Positions 31,852-41,284 of a DNA stretch of 64,000 bases are shown one piece after another. Below the pieces are notes generated by a model, which was not told the DNA's origin, ran no database searches, and saw nothing but the letters and a program-made list of their open reading frames with translations. Both the position numbers and the translations under genes were made by a program. The DNA is from Streptomyces uncialis (lineage in GTDB: Bacteria; Actinomycetota; Actinomycetes; Streptomycetales; Streptomycetaceae), in assembly GCF_001905345.1 (NCBI RefSeq), contig NZ_LFBV01000008.1, forward strand, positions 248,001-312,000. The letters are read 5' to 3'. Numbering within the stretch: the stretch's first letter is position 1; every line of letters starts with the position of its first letter.

Positions 31852-32788
31852 CGAAGCCCTCCCCCGTCAGCGCCATGAACGCGTCCTCCAGCGAGGCCCG
31901 CTCCACGGCGAAGCCCCGTACCCGTACGCCCGCCTCCACCAGGGCCCGGGACACCTCGGCGAGTTCACCGTCGGGAGGCTCGGCCGTGACGCGGTTGTCC
32001 GTGACGACGACATCGACCAGGCCCCGCTCCTTCAGCAGCCGGGCGGCGTCGGCCGGGTCGGGGGTGGTGACGACGAGTCTGCCCCGGACACCGGAGGCCA
32101 GCTCGGCCACCGGGCCCTGGACGATCAGCCGGCCCCGGGCCATCACCGCCGCGTGGGTGCACACCTGCTCGATCTCGTCGAGGAGATGGGAGGACAGGAA
32201 CACCGTCGTCCCGTCCGAGGCCAGCTCCCGCACCAGCGCGCGGATCTCCCGCATGCCCTGCGGGTCGAGACCGTTGGTCGGCTCGTCGAGGACGAGCAGC
32301 CGGCGGGGGCGCAGCAGGGCCGCCGCGAGCCCGAGCCGCTGTTTCATCCCGAGGCTGTAGGCACGCGCCTTCTTCCCCGCGGCGGCGGTGAGTCCCACCC
32401 GCTGAAGGGCGGTCTCCACCCGGGCGCGGCGGGTGCGGGGGTCGGCGGTGGGGTCGGCGGAGTCGTAGCGGACGAGGTTGTCGCGGCCGGTCAGGAATCC
32501 GTACAGCGCGGGGCCCTCGATCAGGGCGCCCACCTGGGGGAGCACCGTGCGGGATGCGCGGGGCATCGGGCTGCCCAGCACCTCGGCGGTGCCCGTGGTC
32601 GGCTCGATCAGGCCCATCAGCATGCGGATGGTGGTGGTCTTCCCGGAGCCGTTGGGCCCGAGGAAGCCGAAGACGCTGCCTTCGGGGACGCTGAGGTCCA
32701 GTCCGTCGACCGCGAGCTGTCCCCGGCCGTACCGCTTCGTCAGCCCCTTGGTCGTGATGACCGCCCGGCCGTCGTCGGTTTCCGCCAC
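31838..32788 (-). CDS. ABC transporter ATP-binding protein
   Basis: 316 residues. Walker A GPNGSGKTT (44-52), signature YSLGMKQRL (~143-151), Walker B LLVLDEPTNGLD (~163-174), H-loop in FLSSHLLDE. Belongs to the CcmA/BcrA-like group of drug- or lantibiotic-type exporters, with the usual ~80-residue C-terminal extension. GTG start at 32788. Pairs with the permease downstream. Confidence 0.93.
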   Translation of the reverse strand: MAETDDGRAVITTKGLTKRYGRGQLAVDGLDLSVPEGSVFGFLGPNGSGKTTTIRMLMGLIEPTTGTAEVLGSPMPRASRTVLPQVGALIEGPALYGFLTGRDNLVRYDSADPTADPRTRRARVETALQRVGLTAAAGKKARAYSLGMKQRLGLAAALLRPRRLLVLDEPTNGLDPQGMREIRALVRELASDGTTVFLSSHLLDEIEQVCTHAAVMARGRLIVQGPVAELASGVRGRLVVTTPDPADAARLLKERGLVDVVVTDNRVTAEPPDGELAEVSRALVEAGVRVRGFAVERASLEDAFMALTGEGFDVAQ

Positions 32789-32938
32789 AGTGGCCCACCT
32801 CCCCCGGCCGACGCTACCCGACCTCCTCGGGCCCCCGACCCCGTGTGTACGGGGCCGGTGCGCCCCCGTCTGTCCTGGGTACCGGGACGGGAACCGCCGG
32901 GCGCCCGGACCCGGCCGTGCGGGCTCGCCGGGTGGTGC

Positions 32939-32964
32939 GGGGCGGGCCGCGAACGGTCCGCCCC
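32939..32964 (-). terminator. Candidate terminator after the LolA-like gene
   Basis: GGGGCGG and CCGCCCC arms, 12-base loop, about 40 bases past the stop at 33006 on the minus strand. Lies in the 217-bp gap upstream of the ABC operon. Confidence 0.4.
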
Positions 32965-33005
32965 GGACCTCCGGGTCGATCAGATCCGCCCGGACCCCGG
33001 AGGGG

Positions 33006-34304
33006 TCAGCGGGCGCCCTCCGCCGCCTTCAGCAGCGTGTCCTTGGTGACCGCGCCGACGTACACCTTGCCGTCGTCGGTGACCAGGGCGTTCACCAGGC
33101 GGGTCGAGTAGACCGTGCCGGAACCGAACTTCCCGGAGACCTTGTCCCCGAGGGAGTCGAGGAACTGGCCCGCCGCGCCCGGCACGTCCTCCCCGCCGGA
33201 CGGCAGGGCCGCCCCGCCGGGTGTGCTGATCTCGGCTATGGCGTTCCACCCGGAGCCGATGACCTTCGTCCGGGCGCCGTCGGCCGTGGCCGCGTCCCCG
33301 ATGCCGGGCAGCGGGAGACCGTCGAACTTCGGCGCGTCCCCGCCCTTCGGCCTGTCCTTGGGGGCGTCCTTGGCGTCCGCCAGGCCGTCCGCCTCGGTGA
33401 CCTCGGCGCCCTTGGGCGGGGTGAAGTCGAAGGTCGAGGCCGCCGGCTTGGCGAAGTCGACCTTGGTGAAGGTGACGTCCACGATCGCGCTGCCACCGGC
33501 CGCGGGGACCAGTGTGAACTTCAGCGGGGTGCCGTTCTTCGCGTCGACCGCGAGCTGGATCGACCCGACGGTCGAACCCGACGCCTTCGGCTTGACGACG
33601 AGCTTGTACGCGTCCCGGCCCGCGACACGCGTGCTGCCGTCCACGGTGACCGAGGTGGTGTCCCCGGCGGCCTTCAGCACCTCGTCGGCGAACGCCTTGG
33701 GCGTGGCCGGGAGGTCGTCGGCCTTGCTCTGCCGCTTGTCCTTCTGCGCGCGGTCCTTCCCCGCGCTCTCATGGGCCCCGCCCTTGGCGTGGAACACCTC
33801 GTTCGACCCGCTGTCGTACGCCCATACGTCCCCGCCGTTGCGGATGAGGCTGTACTCGGACGCCTCGCCCAGCACCGACAGCTTGGCGCGCTCCGCGCCG
33901 TCCGCCGCGACCCGCAGGGTGTGGGTGCCCTGCGCGAGCTCCAGCAGCTTGGCCTGCGGATCGGCCGTCGAGCTCCCCTCGCCCTCGGGGGCGAAGGAGC
34001 CGAGGGCCCCGGACGCGATGCTCGGCAGCCCGAGATCGGTACTGATCTTCACCGTGCCCGAGAGCTGCTCGGTCTCCGACGCGGCGATCTTCTCGATGAG
34101 CTGCTGCGCGCTGATCTCCGGCAGGTCCGGGTCGCCCGAGTCGGCGAGCGCGGGGACGAGGCCGATGGTCGCCACCGCCACCCCCACGACCGTCACCGGG
34201 ACGGCGTACCGTGCCGCCCGGCGGCGCCCCGCGCGGGGTCGTGCGGCCCGCGCGGAGCCTGCTGCGCCCTCGACGGGAGTCTTCTCGGATTCGTACGGTG
34301 CCAT
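33006..34304 (-). CDS. Membrane-anchored LolA-like (DUF2092-type) protein
   Basis: 432 residues. Arg-rich cytoplasmic start, one transmembrane helix or uncleaved signal (VPVTVVGVAVATIGLVPALA, ~34-53), then an extracytoplasmic domain with the beta-sheet pattern of the LolA/RseB-like fold (LSGTVKISTDLG, YSLIRNGGDVWAYDS, YKLVVKP, TPLKFTL, VDVTFTKVDFAKP). Probably binds lipid or senses envelope state; not established in actinobacteria. ATG 34304 follows GGAGG by ten bases. A central Lys/Asp-rich stretch (~155-180) looks disordered. Confidence 0.82.
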   Translation of the reverse strand: MAPYESEKTPVEGAAGSARAARPRAGRRRAARYAVPVTVVGVAVATIGLVPALADSGDPDLPEISAQQLIEKIAASETEQLSGTVKISTDLGLPSIASGALGSFAPEGEGSSTADPQAKLLELAQGTHTLRVAADGAERAKLSVLGEASEYSLIRNGGDVWAYDSGSNEVFHAKGGAHESAGKDRAQKDKRQSKADDLPATPKAFADEVLKAAGDTTSVTVDGSTRVAGRDAYKLVVKPKASGSTVGSIQLAVDAKNGTPLKFTLVPAAGGSAIVDVTFTKVDFAKPAASTFDFTPPKGAEVTEADGLADAKDAPKDRPKGGDAPKFDGLPLPGIGDAATADGARTKVIGSGWNAIAEISTPGGAALPSGGEDVPGAAGQFLDSLGDKVSGKFGSGTVYSTRLVNALVTDDGKVYVGAVTKDTLLKAAEGAR

Positions 34305-34533
34305 GTGTGCCCTACCTCCGTGGTCCGGCGACGACCTTCCGTACCCCTGATGGGTCCACCCCGCGCCGCCATTCTCACCCGGGTGCTCAGGAGTGCTCCT
34401 CTCCATGAGACCAAATCCCATGCCCCGGGGCGTCAGACCTCGGAGCCAACTTCCCGTACTGCCGAGGTATGACATCCACGGGTACCACGTTCACTCTCCC
34501 GTAGGGGATGACACCACCCGTGTGCGTGTGCAA

Positions 34534-34549
34534 GGCCCGCCCCAGGGCC
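34534..34549 (-). terminator. Candidate terminator after the CHRD gene
   Basis: GGCCC and GGGCC arms with a six-base loop, 24 bases beyond the stop at 34573 on the minus strand. The gap 34305-34572 holds no gene. Confidence 0.35.
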
Positions 34550-34572
34550 GCGCGTCGGCTCCCGGGACGCCG

Positions 34573-35613
34573 TCAGCGCTGGACGAAGACGTAGTCCGCG
34601 CCGTACGGGACCCCCTTGACCGTGCCGGGCACGCAGCTCCCCGCCGGGGCGACGCCGCCGGTCGTGTTGAGCCGGAGGATCTCGGCGGTGGTGGCGAGCA
34701 GCCCCTGCTTCTTGCCCGACTTCTTTGCCCTGAGGTCCAGTTCGGGGATGTTCGCGGCGCCGTTCGGCGTCCGGCCGACGACCTCGCCGGTGACGGCGCT
34801 GCCGTCGCGCGCGACCCACCGGGGGGTCCCGGAGCCGGGCCGGGTGAAGGTGTGGCCGATCCGGCCGTCGAGCACGGCCCGCACATCGCGCTGCGCGAAG
34901 CTGTGGCCACCGGCGCGGTTACGCTCGCAACGGTAGATCTGCTCGCCCTTGACGACGGACGCCTGGAAGCTGTCCGGGGCGTGCCGGAAGTCGACGCCGG
35001 CGGTGACCTTGTGGAGCTGGCCCCGGACCGCCCCGCCCGGGAACTCGGCGGTGTGCAGATTCGCGTAGAAGCCGGCCGGGTCGTCCCTCAGCCGCTGGAG
35101 CACCGTCCGGTCCGTGACGGTGACGGTGGCGGTCAGGCTGTTGCCCCTGGCGGCGCCGAGCAGCGGGGTGTAGTCGACCTCGATGGCTCCGTTGACGCCC
35201 TTGACCCCGTCGTGGATGTGCAGCGCGGTGGGCGGGGTGACGCCGTGCCACTTCACCGCGACGGACACCTTGTCGCCCTTGACCCGCAGGAACAGGAGGG
35301 CGCCTCCGTCCGGGTCGCCCACGGCCGCGCCGCTGGCGGGCGGCACCTCGTTGGCCCCGCGCAGGGACGCGGCGAGGACGGTACTCGTACCGGCGGCGGT
35401 AACCGTACCTTCTGTGGTGCCCGCCCCTGACGAGGCACCCTTGCCGTGGCCGACGGCATGCCTGTCGCCGTGGGTGAGGCCATGGCTCCCGGTGTCCCGG
35501 GCGCCGCTGTCCGCTGTCGCGGGCAGGACCGTGACGGTGACGCCCAGCGCGGTGGCGGCGGCGAGGGAGCCGACCGTGATCACGGTGCGGCGGCGATTGG
35601 CAAGTACGTTCAT
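34573..35613 (-). CDS. Secreted CHRD-domain protein with C-terminal DUF3455-like region
   Basis: 346 residues. Signal peptide (RRRTVITVGSLAAATALGVT ... ATADS), a His/Gly/Thr-rich linker, then a CHRD domain (~80-200: LRGANEVPP, ALHIHDGV, FYANLHTAEFPGGAVRGQL). A second domain with YRCERN and EILRLNTTGGVAP, ending YVFVQR, matches the DUF3455 pattern. Extracellular; function unknown. ATG 35613 has GGGAGG nine bases upstream. Its promoter must lie between here and the repeat array at 35765. Confidence 0.85.
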   Translation of the reverse strand: MNVLANRRRTVITVGSLAAATALGVTVTVLPATADSGARDTGSHGLTHGDRHAVGHGKGASSGAGTTEGTVTAAGTSTVLAASLRGANEVPPASGAAVGDPDGGALLFLRVKGDKVSVAVKWHGVTPPTALHIHDGVKGVNGAIEVDYTPLLGAARGNSLTATVTVTDRTVLQRLRDDPAGFYANLHTAEFPGGAVRGQLHKVTAGVDFRHAPDSFQASVVKGEQIYRCERNRAGGHSFAQRDVRAVLDGRIGHTFTRPGSGTPRWVARDGSAVTGEVVGRTPNGAANIPELDLRAKKSGKKQGLLATTAEILRLNTTGGVAPAGSCVPGTVKGVPYGADYVFVQR

Positions 35614-35764
35614 ATCAGTAAACCTCCCCGTTCGAGGCTGACGACTGCGGCGTCTGCCTGCGGCGTGTGGCGAAGGGACCGGTTCCCCCTTCACGGTCGG
35701 CCCAAGCGGAGATCCACCCGGCTGAGCGCGCCCACCCCTCACACGTGGCTCCGCCGGACCTGGT

Positions 35765-36975
35765 TCACCCCGGTTCCCCGTGCCGTCGCTCGGTGGGTGC
35801 GCAGTTCCCCGCGGGTCGCCTTCGCTCGCGCTTCCCAGGTCTGTCCGGCTGGACGTACTTGTTCCCGGTGCCGTCGCTCGGTGGTTTCGCGCAGTTCCCC
35901 GCGCCCCTGAGGTCGCGCCCCTTACGGTTCCCGTTCGGCTGCGGGTGGTCCTTGGTTGCTCGCGCAGTTCCCCGCAGGTCGCCTTCGCTTGCGCTTCCCA
36001 GGTCTGTCCGGCTGGACGTACTTGTTCCGGTGCCGTCGCTCGTGGGTTGCGCAGTTCCCCGCGCCCCTGAGGTGCTGCCCCATCGCGGTCGCTCTTCGGT
36101 GCGGGTCGCCCTCGTTCTTGCGCAGTTCCCCGCAGGTCGCCCTTCGCTCGCGCTTCCCAGGTCTGTCCGGCTGGACGTACTTGTTCCGGTGCCGTCGCTC
36201 GGTGGTTTCGCGCAGTTCCCCGCGCCCCTTAAGTGCTGCCCCATCGCGGTCGCTCTTCGGTGCGGGTCGCCCTCGTTCTTGCGCAGTTCCCCGCAGGTCG
36301 CCTTCGCTCGCGCCCCCGAGGTTTCCGGTGCTGGACGTACTTGCCCCTGCGCCGTCGCTCGTGGGGTGCGCAGTTCCCCGCGCCCCTTAGGTCGCGCCCC
36401 TTGCGGTTCCCGTTCGGCTGCGGGTGGCCCTTGGGTGCTCGCGCAGTTCCCCGCGCCCCTGAGGTGCTGCCCCATCGCGGTCGCTCTTCGAGTGCGGGTC
36501 TGCCCTCGCCTTGCGCAGTTCCCCGCGCCCCTGACGGGGCACCCCTCTCCTCGCGCAGTCGCGCTGCTGCGGGAGGGGGCGGGCGGGACTCTCTGCCCGC
36601 AGACTCCGATGCTCTTCAGTAGGACCACTGGACGTGTTACCGAGCGTGTCGGATTGAGGACGGAGAATCCCGACCGGCACCGACCCGAAGAACAAGCAGA
36701 ACGCGCCCCAAAGGGGCGCGGGGAACTGCGCGAAAACGAGAACCGGCCCGCACCCGAAGAACGACGAACAGGGGCAGCATCCAGGGGCGCGGGGAACTGC
36801 GCACCCCACGAGCGACGGCACAGGGAACAAGTACGCCCACCCGGACAGACCTGGGAGGCGCGAGCGAAGGCGACCTGCGGGGAACTGCGCGAAAACGACG
36901 AACGACGGCACAGCAACGAAGTTCGTCCAGCCGGAGGGACCTCGGAAGCGCAAGCGAAGGCGACCCGCGAAGGGG
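35765..36975 (-). repeat. Composite interspersed repeat, copy 4 (largest, core inverted at 36574-36693)
   Basis: The 1.2-kb gap between the polyprenyl synthase and the CHRD gene is entirely repeat. Ten GCGCAGTTCCCCGC units (35799, 35889, 35962, 36049, 36120, 36210, 36281, 36368, 36441, 36513) are spaced alternately ~87-90 and ~71-73 bp because two kinds of unit alternate. The core then appears in reverse orientation with the hairpin GCGCCCC-AAA-GGGGCGC (36703-36719), followed by inverted units. Confidence 0.9.
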
Positions 36976-36977
36976 AT

Positions 36978-37988
36978 TCAGCCCGCGCGGTGGACCACCG
37001 CATCGCACAGCTCCACCAACGCCGCCTTCGCGTAACACTCCGGCAAGGGCCCGAGCGCGGCCCGAGCGTCCTGCGCGTACCGCACGGTGTCCCGCCGGGC
37101 CTGCTCCAGCGCGGGATGCGCCCGCAACCGCGTCAGCGCCTCACGATGGCGCGCGTCGTCACTCAGATCGGAGTCCAGCAACGCGCACAGCGCGAGATCC
37201 TCCGCGTGCCCGAGCCGCGCGGCCCGCTCCCGCAGCCGCAGCACGGGCAGCGTGGGAATGCCCTCCCGCAGATCCGTGCCGGGCGTCTTGCCCGACTCAT
37301 GGGAGTCGGACGCGATGTCGAGGACGTCGTCCGCGAGCTGGAACGCGACCCCGAGCCGCTCCCCGTACTGCGTGAGCACGTCGACGACCGTGTCGTCGGC
37401 GCCCGACATCATCGCCCCGAAGCGGCCGGCGACCGCGATCAGCGACCCGGTCTTGCCGCCGATCACATCGAGGTAGTGGTCGACGGGGTCCCGTCCGTCG
37501 CGCGGGCCGGCCGTCTCCAGGATCTGACCGGTGACCAGGCGTTCGAACGCCTCGGCCTGGATACGGACGGCCTCGGGCCCGAGGTCGGCCAGGATGTGGG
37601 ACGCGCGGGCGAACAGGAAGTCGCCGGTGAGCACGGCCACCGAGTTGTCCCAGCGGCTGTTGGCGCTGGGCACCCCGCGCCGTACGTCCGCCTCGTCCAT
37701 CACGTCGTCGTGGTAGAGCGTCGCCAGATGCGTCAGCTCCACGACCACGGCCGAGGGCACCACACCCGGCGCGTACGGGTCACCGAACTGCGCCGCGAGC
37801 ATCGCCAGCAGGGGCCGGAAGCGCTTGCCCCCGGCACGCACCAGGTGCTGGGCGGCCCCGGTGATGAAGGGCACCTCGCTCTTGGTGGCTTCGAGCAGCC
37901 CCTCCTCGACAGCAGCCAATCCGGCCTGGACATCGGCTTCGAGAGCCTGGTCCCGCACGCTCAGCCCGAAAGGCCCGACGACGGTCAC
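36978..37988 (-). CDS. Long-chain polyprenyl diphosphate synthase
   Basis: 336 residues. Trans-prenyltransferase with both aspartate-rich motifs, HDDVMDEAD (Asp94, Asp95, Asp98) and QLADDVLD (Asp219, Asp220, Asp223), plus GGKRFRP and IGGKTGSL. Small or medium residues upstream of the first motif (HLATLYHDD) fit a long-chain product, probably the menaquinone side chain, which would link it to the nuo operon. GTG 37988 follows AGGAGA. Monocistronic. Confidence 0.93.
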   Translation of the reverse strand: MTVVGPFGLSVRDQALEADVQAGLAAVEEGLLEATKSEVPFITGAAQHLVRAGGKRFRPLLAMLAAQFGDPYAPGVVPSAVVVELTHLATLYHDDVMDEADVRRGVPSANSRWDNSVAVLTGDFLFARASHILADLGPEAVRIQAEAFERLVTGQILETAGPRDGRDPVDHYLDVIGGKTGSLIAVAGRFGAMMSGADDTVVDVLTQYGERLGVAFQLADDVLDIASDSHESGKTPGTDLREGIPTLPVLRLRERAARLGHAEDLALCALLDSDLSDDARHREALTRLRAHPALEQARRDTVRYAQDARAALGPLPECYAKAALVELCDAVVHRAG

Positions 37989-38376
37989 GAGGGGGTCTCC
38001 TGTCTGCTGACGGTCACGAGGTCGTACACACGGTTTGTCGATGTGTCGCCGCTATCACTCAAGTCAGCGTATCCGGTCCCCTTTCGATCACTGTGAGCCC
38101 CCGCCCGACCGTGCGGGGCACCACGCGATCAATGCCGGTAGGTTTTTGATCAGCTCATCCGATTTCACCGGAGACACACACGAAACCCAGGGAAAGACGG
38201 GAACCGCCGACCCGGGGACAAGGTTCCCATCCGCACCGGAGTCCCTGGTCACCGCCCCCGTCCGTCCGGTGGGCACCGCAACCGCGACCCGCCCCGCCCC
38301 GGGGTCCCGGTCCCGCGCGGACCGGCGCCCGCCGGGACCGCACACGTGTCACCCGGCGTATCGGATTCCGGCCGGA
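37989..38376. other. 388-bp gene-free region
   Basis: Between the start of the polyprenyl synthase gene and the end of the HAD gene. It should contain the synthase promoter. The part at 38120-38190 is A/T-richer (for example TTTTTGATC). I see no reading frame with a ribosome site and no clear repeat. Confidence 0.4.
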
Positions 38377-39198
38377 TCAGGTCCGTACGGGCGCGGCCCC
38401 GTAGAGCCGTTCCAGCACCGCCGCCACGCCGTCGTCCTCGTTGGAGCCGGTGATCTCGTCGGAGACGGCCTTCAGCTCGTCATGGGCGTTGGCCATCGCC
38501 ACTCCGTGGGCGGACCACAGGAACATGGGGATGTCGTTGGGCATGTCCCCGAAGGCGAGGGTGTCCCGGGGCCCGGTGCCGAGCAGATCGGCGGCCCTCG
38601 CGAGGGCGGTGGCCTTGGTGATGCCCAGCGGCTGGAGCTCGACCGCGCCGGGACCGGCCATGGTGACGGTCACCAGATCGCCGACAACGGTCCGGGCCGC
38701 CGCCGCCAGCTCGTCCTCGGCCAGCTCGGGGTGGTGGATCAGCACCTTGGTCAGCGGCCGGTCCCACAGCTCGTCACGATGCCCCGCGCGCTCCCCGGAC
38801 AGCGTCGGATGACGGACGGTGAACCCGGGCTCCATCAGCATCAGCCCGTCGGTGCCGTCCTGGTTCACCGCCGCGAGGACGCTGCCCACCTCGGCCTCCA
38901 CCTTGCCCAGCGCGACCTCGGCGATCTCCCGGTCCAGGGTCACCGACCACACGATCCGGCCCGATCCGGCGTCGTACAGCTGCGCGCCCTGCCCGCACAC
39001 CGCGAGCCCCCGGTGTCCCAGCTCCCGCAGCACGGGGACGACCTGCGGGACGGGCCGCCCGGTGGCCACGATGTGGGCCGCGCCCGCAGCGACCGCGCGG
39101 GTCAGGGCCGCGCGGGTACGCGGCGAGAGCGAATCGTCGGCGCGCAGCAGCGTGCCGTCGAGGTCGGTGGCGATGAGCGAGTATGCGAGTGCGGCCAT
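38377..39198 (-). CDS. Cof-type HAD-superfamily phosphatase
   Basis: 273 residues. Motif I TDLDGTLL with Asp12 and Asp14, motif II VATGRP, motif III lysine in TKATALARAADLLG, motif IV FGDMPNDIPMF. A C2-type cap sits between, as in Cof/YwpJ sugar-phosphate or flavin-phosphate phosphatases. Substrate unknown. ATG 39198 has only a weak ribosome site (CGGGATC). Confidence 0.92.
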   Translation of the reverse strand: MAALAYSLIATDLDGTLLRADDSLSPRTRAALTRAVAAGAAHIVATGRPVPQVVPVLRELGHRGLAVCGQGAQLYDAGSGRIVWSVTLDREIAEVALGKVEAEVGSVLAAVNQDGTDGLMLMEPGFTVRHPTLSGERAGHRDELWDRPLTKVLIHHPELAEDELAAAARTVVGDLVTVTMAGPGAVELQPLGITKATALARAADLLGTGPRDTLAFGDMPNDIPMFLWSAHGVAMANAHDELKAVSDEITGSNEDDGVAAVLERLYGAAPVRT

Positions 39199-39341
39199 GA
39201 TCCCGAGAATACGGATGCTCCGGGGGTCAACGGGCCGACTGTGAAGAGGAGATGACCGGGACGGGCTCCGTACGGTAATGGGGCCCCGGACCACTCCGCC
39301 CCTCCCCCGGACCGGGCCCGGCGGCACCGGCCCCCGTGCGA

Positions 39342-39509
39342 CACCGCACCGTCACCCGTGGGCCGCACCGGTACCCGTCGCCGCAGCACCCGCACCCTCG
39401 GCCGCAGCACCCCAACCCGTGACCGCCAGCGCAGCACCCGCACCCGTACCCGTCGACCGCAGTACCCGCACCCGTCGACCACCGCACCGCACCGTCACCC
39501 GTGGGCCGC
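39342..39509. repeat. 25-bp direct repeat flanking an ACCCGCACCCGT-rich stretch
   Basis: An identical 25-bp sequence ending GTCACCCGTGGGCCGC occurs at 39342-39366 and 39485-39509. The second copy contains the stop codon of the FAD monooxygenase gene. The DNA between is an imperfect array of ACCCGCACCCGT/CCGCAGCACC units. It fills most of the 296-bp gap to the HAD gene. Confidence 0.65.
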
Positions 39510-40718
39510 CGCGAGATGCGCGGCCAACCGTGGTGACGCGAACCGGGTGCCGCACACGAAGCGCATCACCGGCCCGTACGACGCCGCCGCCGGGAGCCCC
39601 GTGAAGTACAGGCCGGGGACGGAGGAGACGAAGCCCGCGCGCAGCAGCGGGGTGCCCCGGCTCGTCCCGAGCCGGGCGCGCAGCGAGTGGCCGAGGAAGT
39701 CCAGCGCGGCGAGGTCGACGCGGTAGCCGGTGGCGGCGATCACATGGTCGGCGGAGAGCTCCCCTATACGTGCCGCTATACGGCCCGCGGGGGCCTCCAG
39801 GGCCAGCAGCGGACGGCTGTCCGGCCCGCTGCCCTCGACCCCGGAACGCACGACCCGCCGCACCTCGCGCACGGTCACCGAGCGCTCGAACCGCTCCCGC
39901 AGCCACCAGGCGCCCAGCGGTCCGAGGACCCGGCGGACCAGATGGTGGCGGGCCTGCGGCGGCAGGAAGCGGTACGGCTGCGCGTGATAGCTGAGCGCGT
40001 ACAGCGACCAGGCCCGGCCGAAGGGCGACACGGGACGCAGCCGCGGCTGCTCCCAGGGCGGGTCCCCGAAGTCCACCGCGCCCTTGCCGCGGGCCACCAC
40101 CCGTACCCGGGCCCCCGCCTCGGCGGCCAGCACGGCCGTCTCCAGGGCGGACTGCCCGGCTCCGACGACGGCGAGGTCCTTGCCGGCGAACACGCTCAGG
40201 TCGGTGTGCTGGGAGCTGTGCGACAGCGGGCCGTGCGGGCTGGGCCCGTCGGGCGCCGCCCCGGTCAGCTCGCGCGGGAGGTGGGTGAACGAGGACAGTC
40301 CGGTCGCGACGACGACCGCGCGGGCCACGCAGGTCTCGCCGGAGTCCAGCTTCAGTTCGAAGGTGTCACCGCGCGGTTCGACGGCGACGACCCGTACCCG
40401 TTCCAGCTCGGGGACCAACTCCTGCTGAAACCATTCTCCATAGGCGGTGAACGTCTCGACGGGGACCAGGTCCTCGTCGCTCACCAGGGGCCGCGCACCG
40501 ATCGCCGCGCAGTAGTCGGCCAGGGTGTGACCCGGCCGGGGCGCGTCGATGTTCGACGCGGCGGGCGTCGACTTGAGGAGCATCCCGGCGGGCATGTTCG
40601 CCCGCCAGCTCGCCATCGGCTCGCCGAAGACGCGCACCGGCAGACCGCGTGCGCGTAAGTGTGCGGCGGTGGACAGGCCGTACGGCCCGGCTCCGACGAC
40701 TGCGACCGGATGATTCAC
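39495..40718 (-). CDS. FAD-dependent monooxygenase/oxidoreductase
   Basis: 407 residues. FAD Rossmann motif VVGAGPYGLSTAAHL (7-21) and an internal NAD(P)H motif VVGAGQSALETAVLA, with the ATG motif near the end (IAATGYRVDL), the plan of flavin-containing and N-hydroxylating monooxygenases. Start GTG 40718 has AGGAGG seven bases upstream. Substrate unknown; no biosynthetic cluster around it. Confidence 0.88.
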   Translation of the reverse strand: MNHPVAVVGAGPYGLSTAAHLRARGLPVRVFGEPMASWRANMPAGMLLKSTPAASNIDAPRPGHTLADYCAAIGARPLVSDEDLVPVETFTAYGEWFQQELVPELERVRVVAVEPRGDTFELKLDSGETCVARAVVVATGLSSFTHLPRELTGAAPDGPSPHGPLSHSSQHTDLSVFAGKDLAVVGAGQSALETAVLAAEAGARVRVVARGKGAVDFGDPPWEQPRLRPVSPFGRAWSLYALSYHAQPYRFLPPQARHHLVRRVLGPLGAWWLRERFERSVTVREVRRVVRSGVEGSGPDSRPLLALEAPAGRIAARIGELSADHVIAATGYRVDLAALDFLGHSLRARLGTSRGTPLLRAGFVSSVPGLYFTGLPAAASYGPVMRFVCGTRFASPRLAAHLAAAHG

Positions 40719-40906
40719 GAAGTCCCTCCTGAGGACGGCGACTTGCCTCACCACGGCCGCGCGGGCCGGACGCCCGTCACGCGCGCGTGGAACCGGTGTC
40801 CCGCACGGCCCGGCGGGCGCCGGAGCCGGGGCGCCCGGCCCGCCGGAACCACCGCGGACACCGCGCCCAGGGGCGGACGGACAAGGCGGGCGGGCGCCAC
40901 GGCGCG

Positions 40907-41062
40907 ATGGCGTGGGACATCCACGAGGAACCGGTCCCCGCCGCGGGCACACACGGGGACACCGAACCGTCCGGGGCCGCGGACCACGCCCGGGCCACCG
41001 TGGTGGGACGGGTACTGGCCAAACTTGACGAGCAGGGGCGGTACGTCCTGGTCCGCTGTTGA
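40907..41062 (+). CDS. Possible small protein (51 residues)
   Basis: An ATG at 40907 opens a frame ending ATVVGRVLAKLDEQGRYVLVRC, which looks protein-like, but there is no good ribosome site and no family. The surrounding gap (40719-41284) otherwise shows only the promoter region of the fumarylacetoacetase gene. Treat as doubtful. Confidence 0.25.
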   Translation: MAWDIHEEPVPAAGTHGDTEPSGAADHARATVVGRVLAKLDEQGRYVLVRC

Positions 41063-41284
41063 CGGCACGGTCGTGCGTCCGGCCATGGGCCCTCCACAAC
41101 GTCCCCAGGACACGGATCGGACCGGTCCGCGTTTCCCTGCGAGGACGCTACGGGACGGCGAGGCGGAACCGAGGAGTCCGGCAACGCGCTTTAATCCGGC
41201 ATTGCGAACTCTTTAGTCACTGCCCCGGCTCGCGTGTCCGACGTAACGTGTGCCCCAACCACACGGAAAGTGAGGCAGCAGCCG

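Noticed and set aside
35765..36975. Possible CRISPR array (regular short boxes with spacers)
   Set aside because: The spacers are themselves repeated and alternate between two kinds, the boxes occur in both orientations at several loci, and no cas genes are present.
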